The notes under the pieces were generated by a model. That model saw only the letters and a list, made by a program, of their open reading frames with translations. It had not been told where the DNA came from and did not search any database. DNA of 64,000 nucleotides, from positions 57,550 through 121,549 of the forward strand of contig NZ_LMMU01000010.1 in the NCBI RefSeq assembly GCF_001422375.1. The letters run 5' to 3'. The DNA comes from Methylobacterium sp. Leaf99. GTDB taxonomy: Bacteria > Pseudomonadota > Alphaproteobacteria > Rhizobiales > Beijerinckiaceae. The position numbers were made by a program, and so were the translations under genes. Of the stretch, positions 55,611-63,471 are shown one piece after another (positions within the stretch are counted from its first letter, which is position 1; every line of letters begins with the position of its first letter).

Positions 55611-56849
55611 ATGCAGGCTTCGATGCGCTCCCCCCTCGCCCCGCTCGCCCTTATCCTCGGGCTCGGTGGCCCGTGGTGCCTCCCGGCCACCGCGCAGGAA
55701 CCGGCGCGTTCGGGCGAGGCGGCGGCACCGGCGCCCGCCGCGACGGAGACCCGCGTCGGGCTGATCTACCGGCCTGAACTTGCCCCCTCGTCCTACGATG
55801 CCGAGGCCGCCCCCGAGGACGAGGGCGTCGCCGGTGCGCGCATGGCGATCAAGGACAACAACACGACGGGCCGCTTCACCCGGCAGACCTACGCCCTCGA
55901 CGAGATCGCCCTCGACGCCACGAAGGGCGCCGTCGCGGCCGCCGAAGACCTGACGGGCCGGGGCATCAAGTTCCTCGTCTTGGCGCTCCCCGCCGACGAG
56001 GTCGTGGCCGTCGCCGACGCGGTGAAGGGGGAGGGCGTCACGGTCTTCAACGTCGCGGCGCCCGACGACCGCCTGCGCGGGGCCGATTGCCGGAAGAATG
56101 TGTTCCACGTCGTGCCAAGCCGGGCCATGCAGACGGACGCCCTGGCGCAGTTCTTCACCCTCATGCGCTGGCGCAAGATGTTCCTCATCACCGGCCCGCA
56201 GGACGGCGACCGGCTCTACGCCGAGGCGTTCAAGAACTCGGCGCGCAAGTTCAACCTCAAGATCGCGGCGGAGAAACCGTGGACCTTCGGGCCCCTGGCC
56301 AAGGCGCGGGGCGACACGCCGACCCGGTCCGAGGCCATGGTGTTCACCCGGGGCGTCGATTACGACCTCGCCATCGTGGCCGACGAAGCCAATGATTGGG
56401 GCGATTACGTCCCCTTCCGCACCGTCGATCCGCGCCCCGTCGCCGGCACCCAGGGGCTCATCGCCACCACCTGGCATCCGACCCTGGAGACCTGGGGCGC
56501 GGCCCAGGCGCAGAACCGGTTCCGGCGCCAGGCCGGGCGCCTGATGCGGCCCCTCGACTATCAGGCCTGGGCGGCCGTGCGCTCCATCGGCGAGGCGGCG
56601 ACGCAGAAGAAGACTGCGGACCCGGCCGTGCTCGCGCCCTACTTCGCGGAGCCCGCCTTCAGCCTGCCGGCCTACAAGGGTGTGTCCCTCACCTACCGCC
56701 CATGGGACCACCAGCTGCGCCAGCCCGTGATCGTGGTGCAGCCCAAAGCCATGGTTTCCGTGGCACCCGAGCAGGGCTTCACCCACCAGCGCACGCCGCT
56801 GGATACCCTCGGGATCGATCTGCCCGAGACCACCTGCAAGTTTCCCTGA
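55611..56849 (+). CDS. lutA: periplasmic substrate-binding protein of the lanthanide/PQQ-associated ABC transporter
   Basis: 412 residues with signal peptide (LAPLALILGLGGPWCLPATA) and a type-1 periplasmic binding fold (RVGLIYRPELAPSSYDAEAA, GARMAIKDNNTTGRFTRQTY, RGIKFLVLALPADEVVAVAD). This is the ABC-type binding protein of PQQ-dependent alcohol oxidation clusters; in Methylorubrum extorquens the equivalent gene heads the lanthanide utilisation and transport cluster. The order of the following genes matches that cluster. Start ATG 55611, with ATG 55623 possible. Ligand (lanthanide or a lanthanide chelate) is known from the family context, not from the sequence. Confidence 0.82.
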   Translation: MQASMRSPLAPLALILGLGGPWCLPATAQEPARSGEAAAPAPAATETRVGLIYRPELAPSSYDAEAAPEDEGVAGARMAIKDNNTTGRFTRQTYALDEIALDATKGAVAAAEDLTGRGIKFLVLALPADEVVAVADAVKGEGVTVFNVAAPDDRLRGADCRKNVFHVVPSRAMQTDALAQFFTLMRWRKMFLITGPQDGDRLYAEAFKNSARKFNLKIAAEKPWTFGPLAKARGDTPTRSEAMVFTRGVDYDLAIVADEANDWGDYVPFRTVDPRPVAGTQGLIATTWHPTLETWGAAQAQNRFRRQAGRLMRPLDYQAWAAVRSIGEAATQKKTADPAVLAPYFAEPAFSLPAYKGVSLTYRPWDHQLRQPVIVVQPKAMVSVAPEQGFTHQRTPLDTLGIDLPETTCKFP

Positions 56850-56893
56850 CCCGCCGGGGGGCGACCCGCCGGGGGCTCCTGACCCGCCGGGGG
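56848..56893. repeat. triple GC-rich 13-base repeat
   Basis: GACCCGCCGGGGG occurs at 56848-56860, 56863-56875 and 56881-56893, starting inside the stop of the lutA-like gene. Spacing 15 and 18 bases. Function unknown. Confidence 0.6.
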
Positions 56894-57030
56894 CTGCGGC
56901 AACGCGTGACCGCGCGGCTTGCGGTCCGGCGCTCCCCGTGAGACGGGGCTGCACTATAGTAACGCGTCATGATGGTGACGGACCTGCCCAACCGCGCGCG
57001 AGACAGCGGTGGGCCCGAGGAGGACACAGG

Positions 57031-58047
57031 ATGAGCCGCGGCTTCAGGGCGAACGCGTCGGGATCGGTTGTGGCACGGGCGCTTCTCGCCGTTGCGGGCT
57101 TGACCGCCACGAGTCTGGCCGGCACCGGTTCGGCCAGCGCCTACACGGTCTACGTGACCAACGAGAAGGGCAACTCCGTCAGCGTCATCGACAGCGAGAC
57201 CCTGGCGGTGACCGGCACCTGGAAGGTCGGCCGGCGCCCGCGCGGCGTCACCACCAGCAAGGACGGTAAGGAGCTCTTCGTCTGCGCCAGCGACGACGAC
57301 CGCATCGACGTCCTCGACACCGCCACCGGCAAGGTGGTGCGGTCGCTCCGGTCGGGTCCGGACCCGGAGCAGTTCATCCTGGGGCCGACGGGCAACTTGC
57401 TCTACGTCGCCAACGAGGACGACAGTCAGGTCACGGTCATCGACGTCGAGAAGAACAAGGTCATGGCCGAGGTGCCGGTGGGCGTGGAGCCAGAGGGCAT
57501 GGGCCTGTCGCCCGACGGCAAGATCCTGGTGAACACCTCCGAGACCACCAACATGGCTCACTTCATCGACACCACCACGTTCCAGGTGATCGACAACGTG
57601 CTGGTGGATGCGCGGCCCCGGTTCGCCGAGTTCACGGCCGACGGGAAGTTCCTGTGGGTCTCGGCCGAGGTCGGCGGCACGGTGAGCATCATCGATGTCG
57701 CGGCGCGCCGGGTGGTGAAGAAGATCACCTTCAAGATCCCGAGCGTCAACGACGAGGCGATCCAGCCCGTGGGCATCCGCATCACCAAGGACGGGTCGAA
57801 GGCCTTCGTCGCCCTCGGACCCGCCAACCGCATCGCGGTCATCGACGCCAGGACCCACACGGTGGAGAAGTACCTGCCCGTCGGCCAGCGGGTCTGGCAG
57901 CTCGCCTTCACCCCGGACCAGAAGCTGCTGTTCTCCACCAACGGCTCGTCCAACGACATCTCAGTGGTGGACGTGGCGGCCGAGAAGGTGGTGAAGAGCA
58001 TTCCGGTGGGCTTGCTGCCCTGGGGCGTGGCGGTGTCGCCGAACTGA
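57031..58047 (+). CDS. lutB: PQQ-associated YVTN beta-propeller protein
   Basis: 338 residues: signal peptide (GLTATSLAGTGSASAYTV) and repeated propeller blades (AYTVYVTNEKGNSVSVIDSE, KEVFVCASDDDRIDVLDT-like, NDISVVDVAAEKVVKSIPVG). It is the propeller family tied to PQQ-dependent catabolism and stands second in the lut-type cluster, matching lutB in order. ATG 57031 follows GAGGAGGACACAGG, a strong ribosome site. TATAGT at 56955 could be a -10 but has no good -35. Confidence 0.82.
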   Translation: MSRGFRANASGSVVARALLAVAGLTATSLAGTGSASAYTVYVTNEKGNSVSVIDSETLAVTGTWKVGRRPRGVTTSKDGKELFVCASDDDRIDVLDTATGKVVRSLRSGPDPEQFILGPTGNLLYVANEDDSQVTVIDVEKNKVMAEVPVGVEPEGMGLSPDGKILVNTSETTNMAHFIDTTTFQVIDNVLVDARPRFAEFTADGKFLWVSAEVGGTVSIIDVAARRVVKKITFKIPSVNDEAIQPVGIRITKDGSKAFVALGPANRIAVIDARTHTVEKYLPVGQRVWQLAFTPDQKLLFSTNGSSNDISVVDVAAEKVVKSIPVGLLPWGVAVSPN

Positions 58048-58110
58048 CTTCTGGGGCGTGATGCCGAAACAGCCGCCGTCGAACGGTGGCGAACGGGAGG
58101 ATCGACGGAC

Positions 58111-58548
58111 GTGATGAAGCGAACGATGCGTGCGGCGGCCCTCGGGCTCGCTGCCTGGACGATGGCCGGGCCGGCGCTCGCCCTCGATCTCACGAAGAAG
58201 CGTGCCAACCTGCCCGACCTCGTCCTCGGCAACGAGGAGGGCAACGACTTTGTCGTCGAGAACCGCGAGATCGAACTCGAATCCGGCAAGGCCTACCGCC
58301 TGCGCATCGTCGCCAAGGGCCGGCAGGAGTACAAGTTCTACGCCACGGAGTTCTTCCGCAACATCTGGTTCAACCAGATCGTCATCCAGCACCTCGAGAT
58401 CCACGGCAGCGGTCCGCCGGATCACCTCGAGTTCGACGATCCGGGCGAGATCGCCATCGAATTCGTGACGATCAAGTCGGGCGAGTACCCCTGGTCCGTC
58501 CACGGACTGGAGTCCAAGGGCATGACCGGCAAGTTCATCGTGAAGTAG
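58111..58548 (+). CDS. small periplasmic cupredoxin-like protein (lutC position)
   Basis: 145 residues; signal peptide AAALGLAAWTMAGPALA, then a beta-rich mature protein with DLVLGNEEGNDFVVENREIE and a C-terminal SGEYPWSVHGLESKGMTGKFIV. The end resembles the ligand loop of cupredoxins (a His and a Met), but the usual Cys is missing, so metal binding is uncertain. Third in the cluster, matching lutC by order. GTG 58111 or ATG 58114 start. Confidence 0.7.
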   Translation: MMKRTMRAAALGLAAWTMAGPALALDLTKKRANLPDLVLGNEEGNDFVVENREIELESGKAYRLRIVAKGRQEYKFYATEFFRNIWFNQIVIQHLEIHGSGPPDHLEFDDPGEIAIEFVTIKSGEYPWSVHGLESKGMTGKFIVK

Positions 58549-58551
58549 GGG

Positions 58552-58800
58552 ATGTTCATGCGCCTGCCCCTCTTCGCCCTCGCCGCCGCGACGCTGGCGA
58601 GCCCGGCGCTTGCCGACGACAAGGCCGCCTGCACGGACGGCATCGCCATGATCCGGATGGAACTCGGCAAGGACCCTGCCGAGCCCCTCCAGGGCAAGCT
58701 CAAGAAGGCGCTTCGGGTCGCCGAACGCGAGATGGGCGAGGGCGAATTCGACGAGTGCCTCGACGCCGTCGGCGATGCCCGCCGGGCCCTGAAGCCTTGA
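58552..58800 (+). CDS. very small periplasmic protein (lutD position)
   Basis: 82 residues; signal peptide FALAAATLASPALA and a short helical mature domain (KAACTDGIAMIRMELGK ... LKKALRVAEREMGEGEFDEC) with two cysteines that could form a disulfide. Function unknown. The start lies four bases after the previous stop, and the next gene follows after 11 bases, so it belongs to the same transcript. Confidence 0.7.
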   Translation: MFMRLPLFALAAATLASPALADDKAACTDGIAMIRMELGKDPAEPLQGKLKKALRVAEREMGEGEFDECLDAVGDARRALKP

Positions 58801-58811
58801 GGACCGGCAGC

Positions 58812-59555
58812 ATGGCCGAGACCGCCGCCCTCGAGGTCGCGAACGTGAGCCATCGCTTCGGCACCCGCGTGGCCCTGTCGGACGTGTCCCTCACCGTGGT
58901 GCGCGGCCAGTTCACCGCCCTGCTCGGCCCCAACGGGGCGGGCAAGACCACGCTGTTCTCGGTGGTCACCCGCCTCTACGCCAGCCAGGACGGCCGGGTG
59001 TCGATCCTCGGCCATGCCCTCGACCGCGAGCCGAGCCGGGCCCTCGCCCGCCTCGGCGTGGTGTTCCAGGCCCGTACCCTGGATACCGACCTCACGGTGG
59101 CGCAGAACCTCCTGTACCACGCCAGCCTGCACGGCATGACCCGCAGGGTGGCCAAGGAACGAATCCAGACGCTGCTCACCCGCGTCGGCCTCGTGGACCG
59201 GCGCGACGACAAGGTCCGTACCCTCTCGGGCGGCCAGTCCCGGCGCATCGAGATCGCCCGCTCCCTCATCCACGGACCGCGCCTGCTGCTGCTGGACGAG
59301 CCCACCGTCGGCCTCGATCTCGAATCCCGTGCCGACATCGTTGCCATCGTGCGGGCATTGGTGCGGGAAGAGGGGCTGTCGGTCCTGTGGGCCACCCACA
59401 TCTTCGAGGAGATCGAGGCGGGCGACGCGGCCATCGTCCTGCACAAGGGCCGCATCGTCGCGCGCGGCACCGCCGGTTCCATCGCGCAAGGAACCGAATC
59501 CCTGGAGGCCGCCTTCCGCCGCCTCGTCGCCGAACCCGCCAGGCAGGCCGCATGA
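58812..59555 (+). CDS. lutE: ABC transporter ATP-binding protein of the PQQ/lanthanide cluster
   Basis: 247-residue ATPase. Walker A LGPNGAGKTTL, Q-loop VVFQARTLDTDLTVAQNLLY, signature LSGGQSRRIEIARSLIHGPR, Walker B LLLLDEPTVGLD and switch His WATHIFEE are intact. It is of the drug-export/ABC-2 (DrrA-like) type and belongs to the PQQ-associated group. The stop overlaps the permease start by four bases (ATGA). Confidence 0.9.
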   Translation: MAETAALEVANVSHRFGTRVALSDVSLTVVRGQFTALLGPNGAGKTTLFSVVTRLYASQDGRVSILGHALDREPSRALARLGVVFQARTLDTDLTVAQNLLYHASLHGMTRRVAKERIQTLLTRVGLVDRRDDKVRTLSGGQSRRIEIARSLIHGPRLLLLDEPTVGLDLESRADIVAIVRALVREEGLSVLWATHIFEEIEAGDAAIVLHKGRIVARGTAGSIAQGTESLEAAFRRLVAEPARQAA

Positions 59556-60427
59556 GCGACACCCTCACACCGGCCACCGCCGACGGACCCGTGACGCATC
59601 TCGGACGCCTCGACGCCGTCGGCTACCTGATCTGCCTCGGCGGCATCGTCCGCCGCGAATTGCTGCGGTTCTTCAACCAGAAGGAGCGCTTCTTCTCCGC
59701 CCTGGTGCGGCCGCTGGTGTGGCTGTTCATCTTCGCGGCGGGGTTCCGCAACACGCTCGGCGTCTCCATCGAGCCGCCCTACCAGACCTACGTGCTCTAC
59801 GAGGTCTACGTGGTGCCGGGGCTCGCCGTGATGATCCAGCTCTTCAACGGCATGCAATCGTCCCTGTCGATGGTCTACGACCGCGAGGTCGGATCGATGA
59901 AGGTGCTGCTCACCAGCCCCTATCCGCGCTGGCTGCTCCTCCTCGCCAAGCTCATCGCCGGCGTCACCGTCTCGGTGGTGCAGGCCTATGCGTTCCTCGC
60001 CATCGCCTGGTTCTGGGAGCTCGACATCCCGGCGATCGGCTACGTCGCGGCCCTGCCCGCCTTCATCGCGGCGGGGCTCATGCTCGGTTCCATCGGCCTG
60101 CTGCTGTCGTCCATGGTCAAGCAGCTCGAGAACTTCGCCAGCGTGATGAACTTCGTGATCTTCCCGATGTTCTTCGCGTCCTCGGCCCTCTACCCGCTCT
60201 GGCGCATCCGCGAATCCTCCGAGACGCTCTACCTCATCTGCATGGCCAACCCCTTCACCCATGCGGTGCAACTCGTGCGCTTCGCCCTCTACGGGCAGTT
60301 CGCGCCCCTGGCCTGCGCCGTGGTGCTGGGGACAACGCTCGCCTTCTTCACCCTCGCCGTCGTCGCTTACGATCCCGGCCGTGGCATCATGGCCCGGCGC
60401 GGTGGCCCGGCCGGAGACCCCGCATGA
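59552..60427 (+). CDS. lutF: ABC-2 type permease of the PQQ/lanthanide cluster
   Basis: 291 residues with six membrane helices (for example PLVWLFIFAAGFRN, VPGLAVMIQLFNGMQSS, LLLLAKLIAGVTVSVVQAYA, FVIFPMFFASSALYPLW). ABC-2 fold, paired with the adjacent ATPase by overlap, and the usual membrane partner of PQQ-associated ABC systems. Fold is that of exporters, yet genetic work on the M. extorquens counterpart supports lanthanide import into the cytoplasm; direction is not visible here. Confidence 0.9.
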   Translation: MSDTLTPATADGPVTHLGRLDAVGYLICLGGIVRRELLRFFNQKERFFSALVRPLVWLFIFAAGFRNTLGVSIEPPYQTYVLYEVYVVPGLAVMIQLFNGMQSSLSMVYDREVGSMKVLLTSPYPRWLLLLAKLIAGVTVSVVQAYAFLAIAWFWELDIPAIGYVAALPAFIAAGLMLGSIGLLLSSMVKQLENFASVMNFVIFPMFFASSALYPLWRIRESSETLYLICMANPFTHAVQLVRFALYGQFAPLACAVVLGTTLAFFTLAVVAYDPGRGIMARRGGPAGDPA

Positions 60428-61044
60428 TCCGCTCCTTTACCCTCCCGGTCCTCGCCCTCGGCCTGCTGGCCGGTCCCGCCCTCGCCCAGCCCAAGGGCGA
60501 CCCCGACTGGCCCTGCGTCCAGCGCAAGGTCTCCACCCTCAGCCCCGGCACGGTCTGGACCGGGCCGGACCTCGCCGAGGCCGGCGCCTGGGGAGACGAT
60601 TTCGAGGCGGCGTCGCTCGCCCAGAAGATCGCATCGCGCCGGACGCCGCTCGGCGAGGTCGATCCTCTCCTCGATGCCTTCGCCGAGACCGCCGGGGCCG
60701 AGAAGGGCAAGCGCCTCACCCGGGTGTTCGCCGGTGTGTTCGAAATCCTCAACGGCGAGCGCAACAAGGTCATCTCCGGCATCGGCCGCTATGCCCAGGG
60801 GCAGCGCCGCATGGCCGAACGCATCCGCGACGAAGCCGACAAGATCAGCGCCACCAAGGACGGGCCGAGCGCGCAGGATGCCCGCGACATGCCGAAGGAG
60901 GCCTCGGAACTGGAGACCAAGTTCGCCTGGGACCGGCGCATCTTCCAGGAGCGCAGCCAGTCCCTGACCTATGTCTGCGAGGTTCCGACGCTTCTGGAGC
61001 AACGCCTGGGCGAGATCGCACGCCGGATCCAGACGCGTCTCTGA
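60424..61044 (+). CDS. exported protein of the lut-type cluster (lutG position)
   Basis: 206 residues: signal peptide (FTLPVLALGLLAGPALAQ) and a helical mature protein starting GDPDWPCVQRKVSTLSPGTVW with two cysteines (CVQRK and TYVCEVP). No known domain. Start overlaps the permease stop by four bases. Position matches lutG of M. extorquens. Functional role unknown. Confidence 0.72.
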   Translation: MIRSFTLPVLALGLLAGPALAQPKGDPDWPCVQRKVSTLSPGTVWTGPDLAEAGAWGDDFEAASLAQKIASRRTPLGEVDPLLDAFAETAGAEKGKRLTRVFAGVFEILNGERNKVISGIGRYAQGQRRMAERIRDEADKISATKDGPSAQDARDMPKEASELETKFAWDRRIFQERSQSLTYVCEVPTLLEQRLGEIARRIQTRL

Positions 61045-61247
61045 GCCATCGGACCAGCCCGGCCCGGCCGGACACCGTCTTTCCGAAGTCCGGGAAAAAT
61101 CCGAACCGACTCTTGCCGGATTCTCCCGGGTGAATTAGGCAATGCGGCGAGACGGCGTGACGCGGGGCGGTTTGACACCCCGAGACGCGGCTCGCCCTTG
61201 CCTCGGAGAACGGTTCCGTTCTCCGCCTCGACCTAGGAGATTCGACC
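61045..61247 (+). promoter_or_regulatory. lanM leader with promoter-like element and strong inverted repeat
   Basis: A perfect TTGACA lies at 61172-61177 with only a weak -10 (CCTTGC/CCCTTG) about 17 bases later. CGGAGAACGG (61204-61213) and CCGTTCTCCG (61216-61225) form a perfect 10-bp inverted repeat around TT, ending 10 bases before the AGGAGA ribosome site at 61235. It may be an operator or an RNA hairpin close to translation initiation. A shorter CCGGAC/GTCCGG pair (61068-61093) lies behind the lutG-like gene. Confidence 0.6.
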
Positions 61248-61646
61248 ATGGCTTTCCGTTTGTCCGCTGCCGTCCTGCTCGCCGCCACCCTCGGCCTCGG
61301 CGTGGCTGCGCCCGCCTTCGCCGCACCCGCCACCGTCGCGGCGTTCGATCCCGACAAGGACGGCACCATCGACCTCAAGGAGGCCCAGGCCGCCGCGGCG
61401 AAGCAGTTCGACATGCTGGACCCGGACAAGGACGGCACCCTCGATGCCAAGGAGCTGAACGGCCGCCTCACCGCCGCCGAGCTCAAGGCCGCCGATCCGG
61501 ACAGCGACGGCACCCTCGACAAGAAGGAATACCTCGCCGTGGTGGCCGCGCGCTTTAAAGCCGCAGACCCGGATGCCGAGGGCACCATCGACGCCAAGGA
61601 ACTTGCTTCGCCCGCCGGCGCTTCTCTCGCGACGCTGTTGCAGTAA
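61248..61646 (+). CDS. lanM: lanmodulin, periplasmic lanthanide-binding EF-hand protein
   Basis: 132 residues, signal peptide (SAAVLLAATLGLGVAAPAFA) and four EF-hands of the lanmodulin type, each with Pro at loop position 2 and Asp at position 9: DPDKDGTIDLKE (34-45), DPDKDGTLDAKE (58-69), DPDSDGTLDKKE (83-94) and DPDAEGTIDAKE (107-118), spaced 24, 25 and 24 residues. This is the signature that makes LanM select lanthanides over calcium at picomolar affinity. From memory, the fourth M. extorquens hand starts with Asn; here it starts with Asp but has Glu at position 5. It lies behind the lut-type cluster. Confidence 0.93.
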   Translation: MAFRLSAAVLLAATLGLGVAAPAFAAPATVAAFDPDKDGTIDLKEAQAAAAKQFDMLDPDKDGTLDAKELNGRLTAAELKAADPDSDGTLDKKEYLAVVAARFKAADPDAEGTIDAKELASPAGASLATLLQ

Positions 61647-61687
61647 GCCGTTCCGGAAGGGGCGGCCGTCCCTCAAGGAAACCGTTG

Positions 61688-62047
61688 ATGCAGGTTCGTT
61701 ACATTCTGCCGGCCGCCCTCGCGCTGCTCGGGTCCGCCGGACCCGTCCTCGCATCCTCCTGCACCGATCAGATCGCCACCATCGAACGGCGACTCGATAG
61801 CGTCGGTGCGGAGAAAGTCACCGGCAAGGAGCCGGCGGGTGGCCCGACGTCGTCGCACTCGGCCAAGGCCCTCGACCAGCCCCCGGCGGGCAAGCCCACG
61901 GACCCGTCGACGACGGCGAGTGCCGGAGGCGTGTCCGAGGCGCGCGACCTCATCAAGAAGGCGCGCGCCCAGGACAAGGCCGGCGACACCAAGGCCTGCG
62001 AGGACACCATGACCCAGGTCAAGGAAAAGGCCGGCGCCCTGCCGTAG
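61688..62047 (+). CDS. small exported protein behind lanM
   Basis: 119 residues; signal peptide (ILPAALALLGSAGPVLA), then SSCTDQIATIERRLDSVGAE, a Pro/Thr-rich linker and a C-terminal SEARDLIKKARAQDKAGDTK...CEDTMTQV. Two cysteines frame the mature protein. No known family. The C-terminal helix pattern recalls the lutD-position protein (both are small, helical, Cys-bearing periplasmic proteins). ATG 61688 or TTG 61685 start. A terminator follows. Confidence 0.65.
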   Translation: MQVRYILPAALALLGSAGPVLASSCTDQIATIERRLDSVGAEKVTGKEPAGGPTSSHSAKALDQPPAGKPTDPSTTASAGGVSEARDLIKKARAQDKAGDTKACEDTMTQVKEKAGALP

Positions 62048-62069
62048 CCGCTCGTGCCTCGCCTTCAGG

Positions 62070-62103
62070 AAGGGCCGTCCCCAGCCGGGGGCGGCCCTTT
62101 TTT
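62070..62103 (+). terminator. intrinsic terminator of the lanM region
   Basis: GGGCCGTCCCC and GGGGGCGGCCC form an almost perfect stem with a short AGCC loop, followed by six T. Confidence 0.88.
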
Positions 62104-62107
62104 GTGG

Positions 62108-63418
62108 TCAGGGCGCGCCCAGGGCGGCGGCGATTTCGGCCATGAGGGGCCGGCGCGCCACCTCCGCCTGGACGCAGGACTCCGCCAGGGCCGTCAGGTC
62201 GGGCAGGGGAGTGGGGCAGCGGGCCAGCACTTCGCCGAGCAGGATTCCCCAGGCCCGCACCTCGATGCGCTGGAGGGCTTCGCCCCCGGCCCCCCCGGGC
62301 AGGCGGCACGCGGCGCCGAAATCGCTCAGGACCGCTTCGCCCGCCGTCCCGTCCCACAGGACGTTGTGGCCGTAGAGGTCGCCGTGGAGAAGGCCGCGGG
62401 CGTGGAGATGGACGGTCGCCGCCGCGACGCTTCGGGCGATGCGCCGGACCGTGTCGGCCTCGAAGCACAGGTCGGCTCGGTAGATGTCGCGGCTGCAGCT
62501 CGCGAGGCTCGGGGGACCGGCGAGACCCCGCCAGTCCTCCGCCAGGCGCGGCATCACCAATCCCTGGGCGCCCGTCGGATGGCCGACGAGGCGGCCGAGT
62601 CCGCCCGTGAGGTTCGGGTGCGTCCCGGCCGCGAGGCAGGCCTCCATCTCGCGCTCGGGCAGGCCGTCGCTGGTCATGGCGCCCTTGAACAGTTTGACGG
62701 CGACGGCCGCTCCGGGCCCGGTACCGTCCCGGCGCCACAGGGCGGCGAACACCTCTCCCGAGGCGCCCTCTCCGAGCCGGTCACCGGTCACGAGGTCGGC
62801 CCAGGGGATAGTTCTGCCGGCGGCTGGTGCGGGTGTGCCCTCCAGCGGATTGCCGGCCCAGGTCGGCCAGGCCAGGGCCGGCAGGGTCGCGAGCCAGCCC
62901 GGCAGGGCGTCGAAGCCGTTGGCGGAGAGCCGAATCAATTCGAGGTTCCGGGCGTCGGCGAGGCTTTCGGGGAGGGCGGTCAGCCGGTTGCCCGACAGCA
63001 TCAGCTTCTGCAGGAGGGGGCGCCGTCCGAGGGCGTCGGGCAGCACGACGATCCGGTTGTCCGTCAGGGTGAGCCAGCGCAGGGCGGGCGGCAGGGCCTC
63101 TTCGGGAACCTCGCCGAGGCCGCAGCCGCGAAAGCCGATCTGGGCGAGGGCCGGGCAATCGCCCAACGATGGCGGCAGGCGGTCGAACGGGTTGCCGGAG
63201 CAGAACAGCACCCGGAGCTTCGTGAACCGCCCGAGATCGTCCGGCAATCGGGTGAGGCCACCGGCGCCGAGGTCGAGGACCTCCAGGCTGTCGGCGAGAC
63301 CGAACAGGTCGCGCGGAAATTCCGTGAGGCCGCCCGCGAGACGCAGTTCGCGCGTGCCCAGGAGGTCTCCGCGCGCCAGGGCCTCCAGCTGTCGGGCCGT
63401 GCCCGCCTTCGTCGCCAT
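62108..63418 (-). CDS. leucine-rich-repeat protein kinase
   Basis: 436 residues. N-terminal leucine-rich repeats (about 20-195) of the type LxxLxLxxNxLxxLPxxL, seven units; C-terminal eukaryotic-like protein kinase with Gly loop LGEGASGEV (215-223), VAVK (Lys242), Glu257, catalytic HGD (Asp347) with Asn352, and DFG (Asp366). Catalytic residues appear complete, so it is likely active. No membrane helix. Such LRR-kinase proteins occur sporadically in Rhizobiales; substrate unknown. ATG 63418 was chosen; the open frame upstream is Pro/Gly-rich and not convincing. It reads leftward toward the lanM region. Confidence 0.88.
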   Translation of the reverse strand: MATKAGTARQLEALARGDLLGTRELRLAGGLTEFPRDLFGLADSLEVLDLGAGGLTRLPDDLGRFTKLRVLFCSGNPFDRLPPSLGDCPALAQIGFRGCGLGEVPEEALPPALRWLTLTDNRIVVLPDALGRRPLLQKLMLSGNRLTALPESLADARNLELIRLSANGFDALPGWLATLPALAWPTWAGNPLEGTPAPAAGRTIPWADLVTGDRLGEGASGEVFAALWRRDGTGPGAAVAVKLFKGAMTSDGLPEREMEACLAAGTHPNLTGGLGRLVGHPTGAQGLVMPRLAEDWRGLAGPPSLASCSRDIYRADLCFEADTVRRIARSVAAATVHLHARGLLHGDLYGHNVLWDGTAGEAVLSDFGAACRLPGGAGGEALQRIEVRAWGILLGEVLARCPTPLPDLTALAESCVQAEVARRPLMAEIAAALGAP

Positions 63419-63471
63419 GCCCTGCCCTTCCGTCGGCCCCGGGGAGGGGGTCGCCGATCCGGGCGGCGGGA

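Noticed and set aside
56848..56893. Repeat run considered as a CRISPR-like array.
   Set aside because: Units are 13 bases with 2-5 base spacers and no cas genes; not a CRISPR array.
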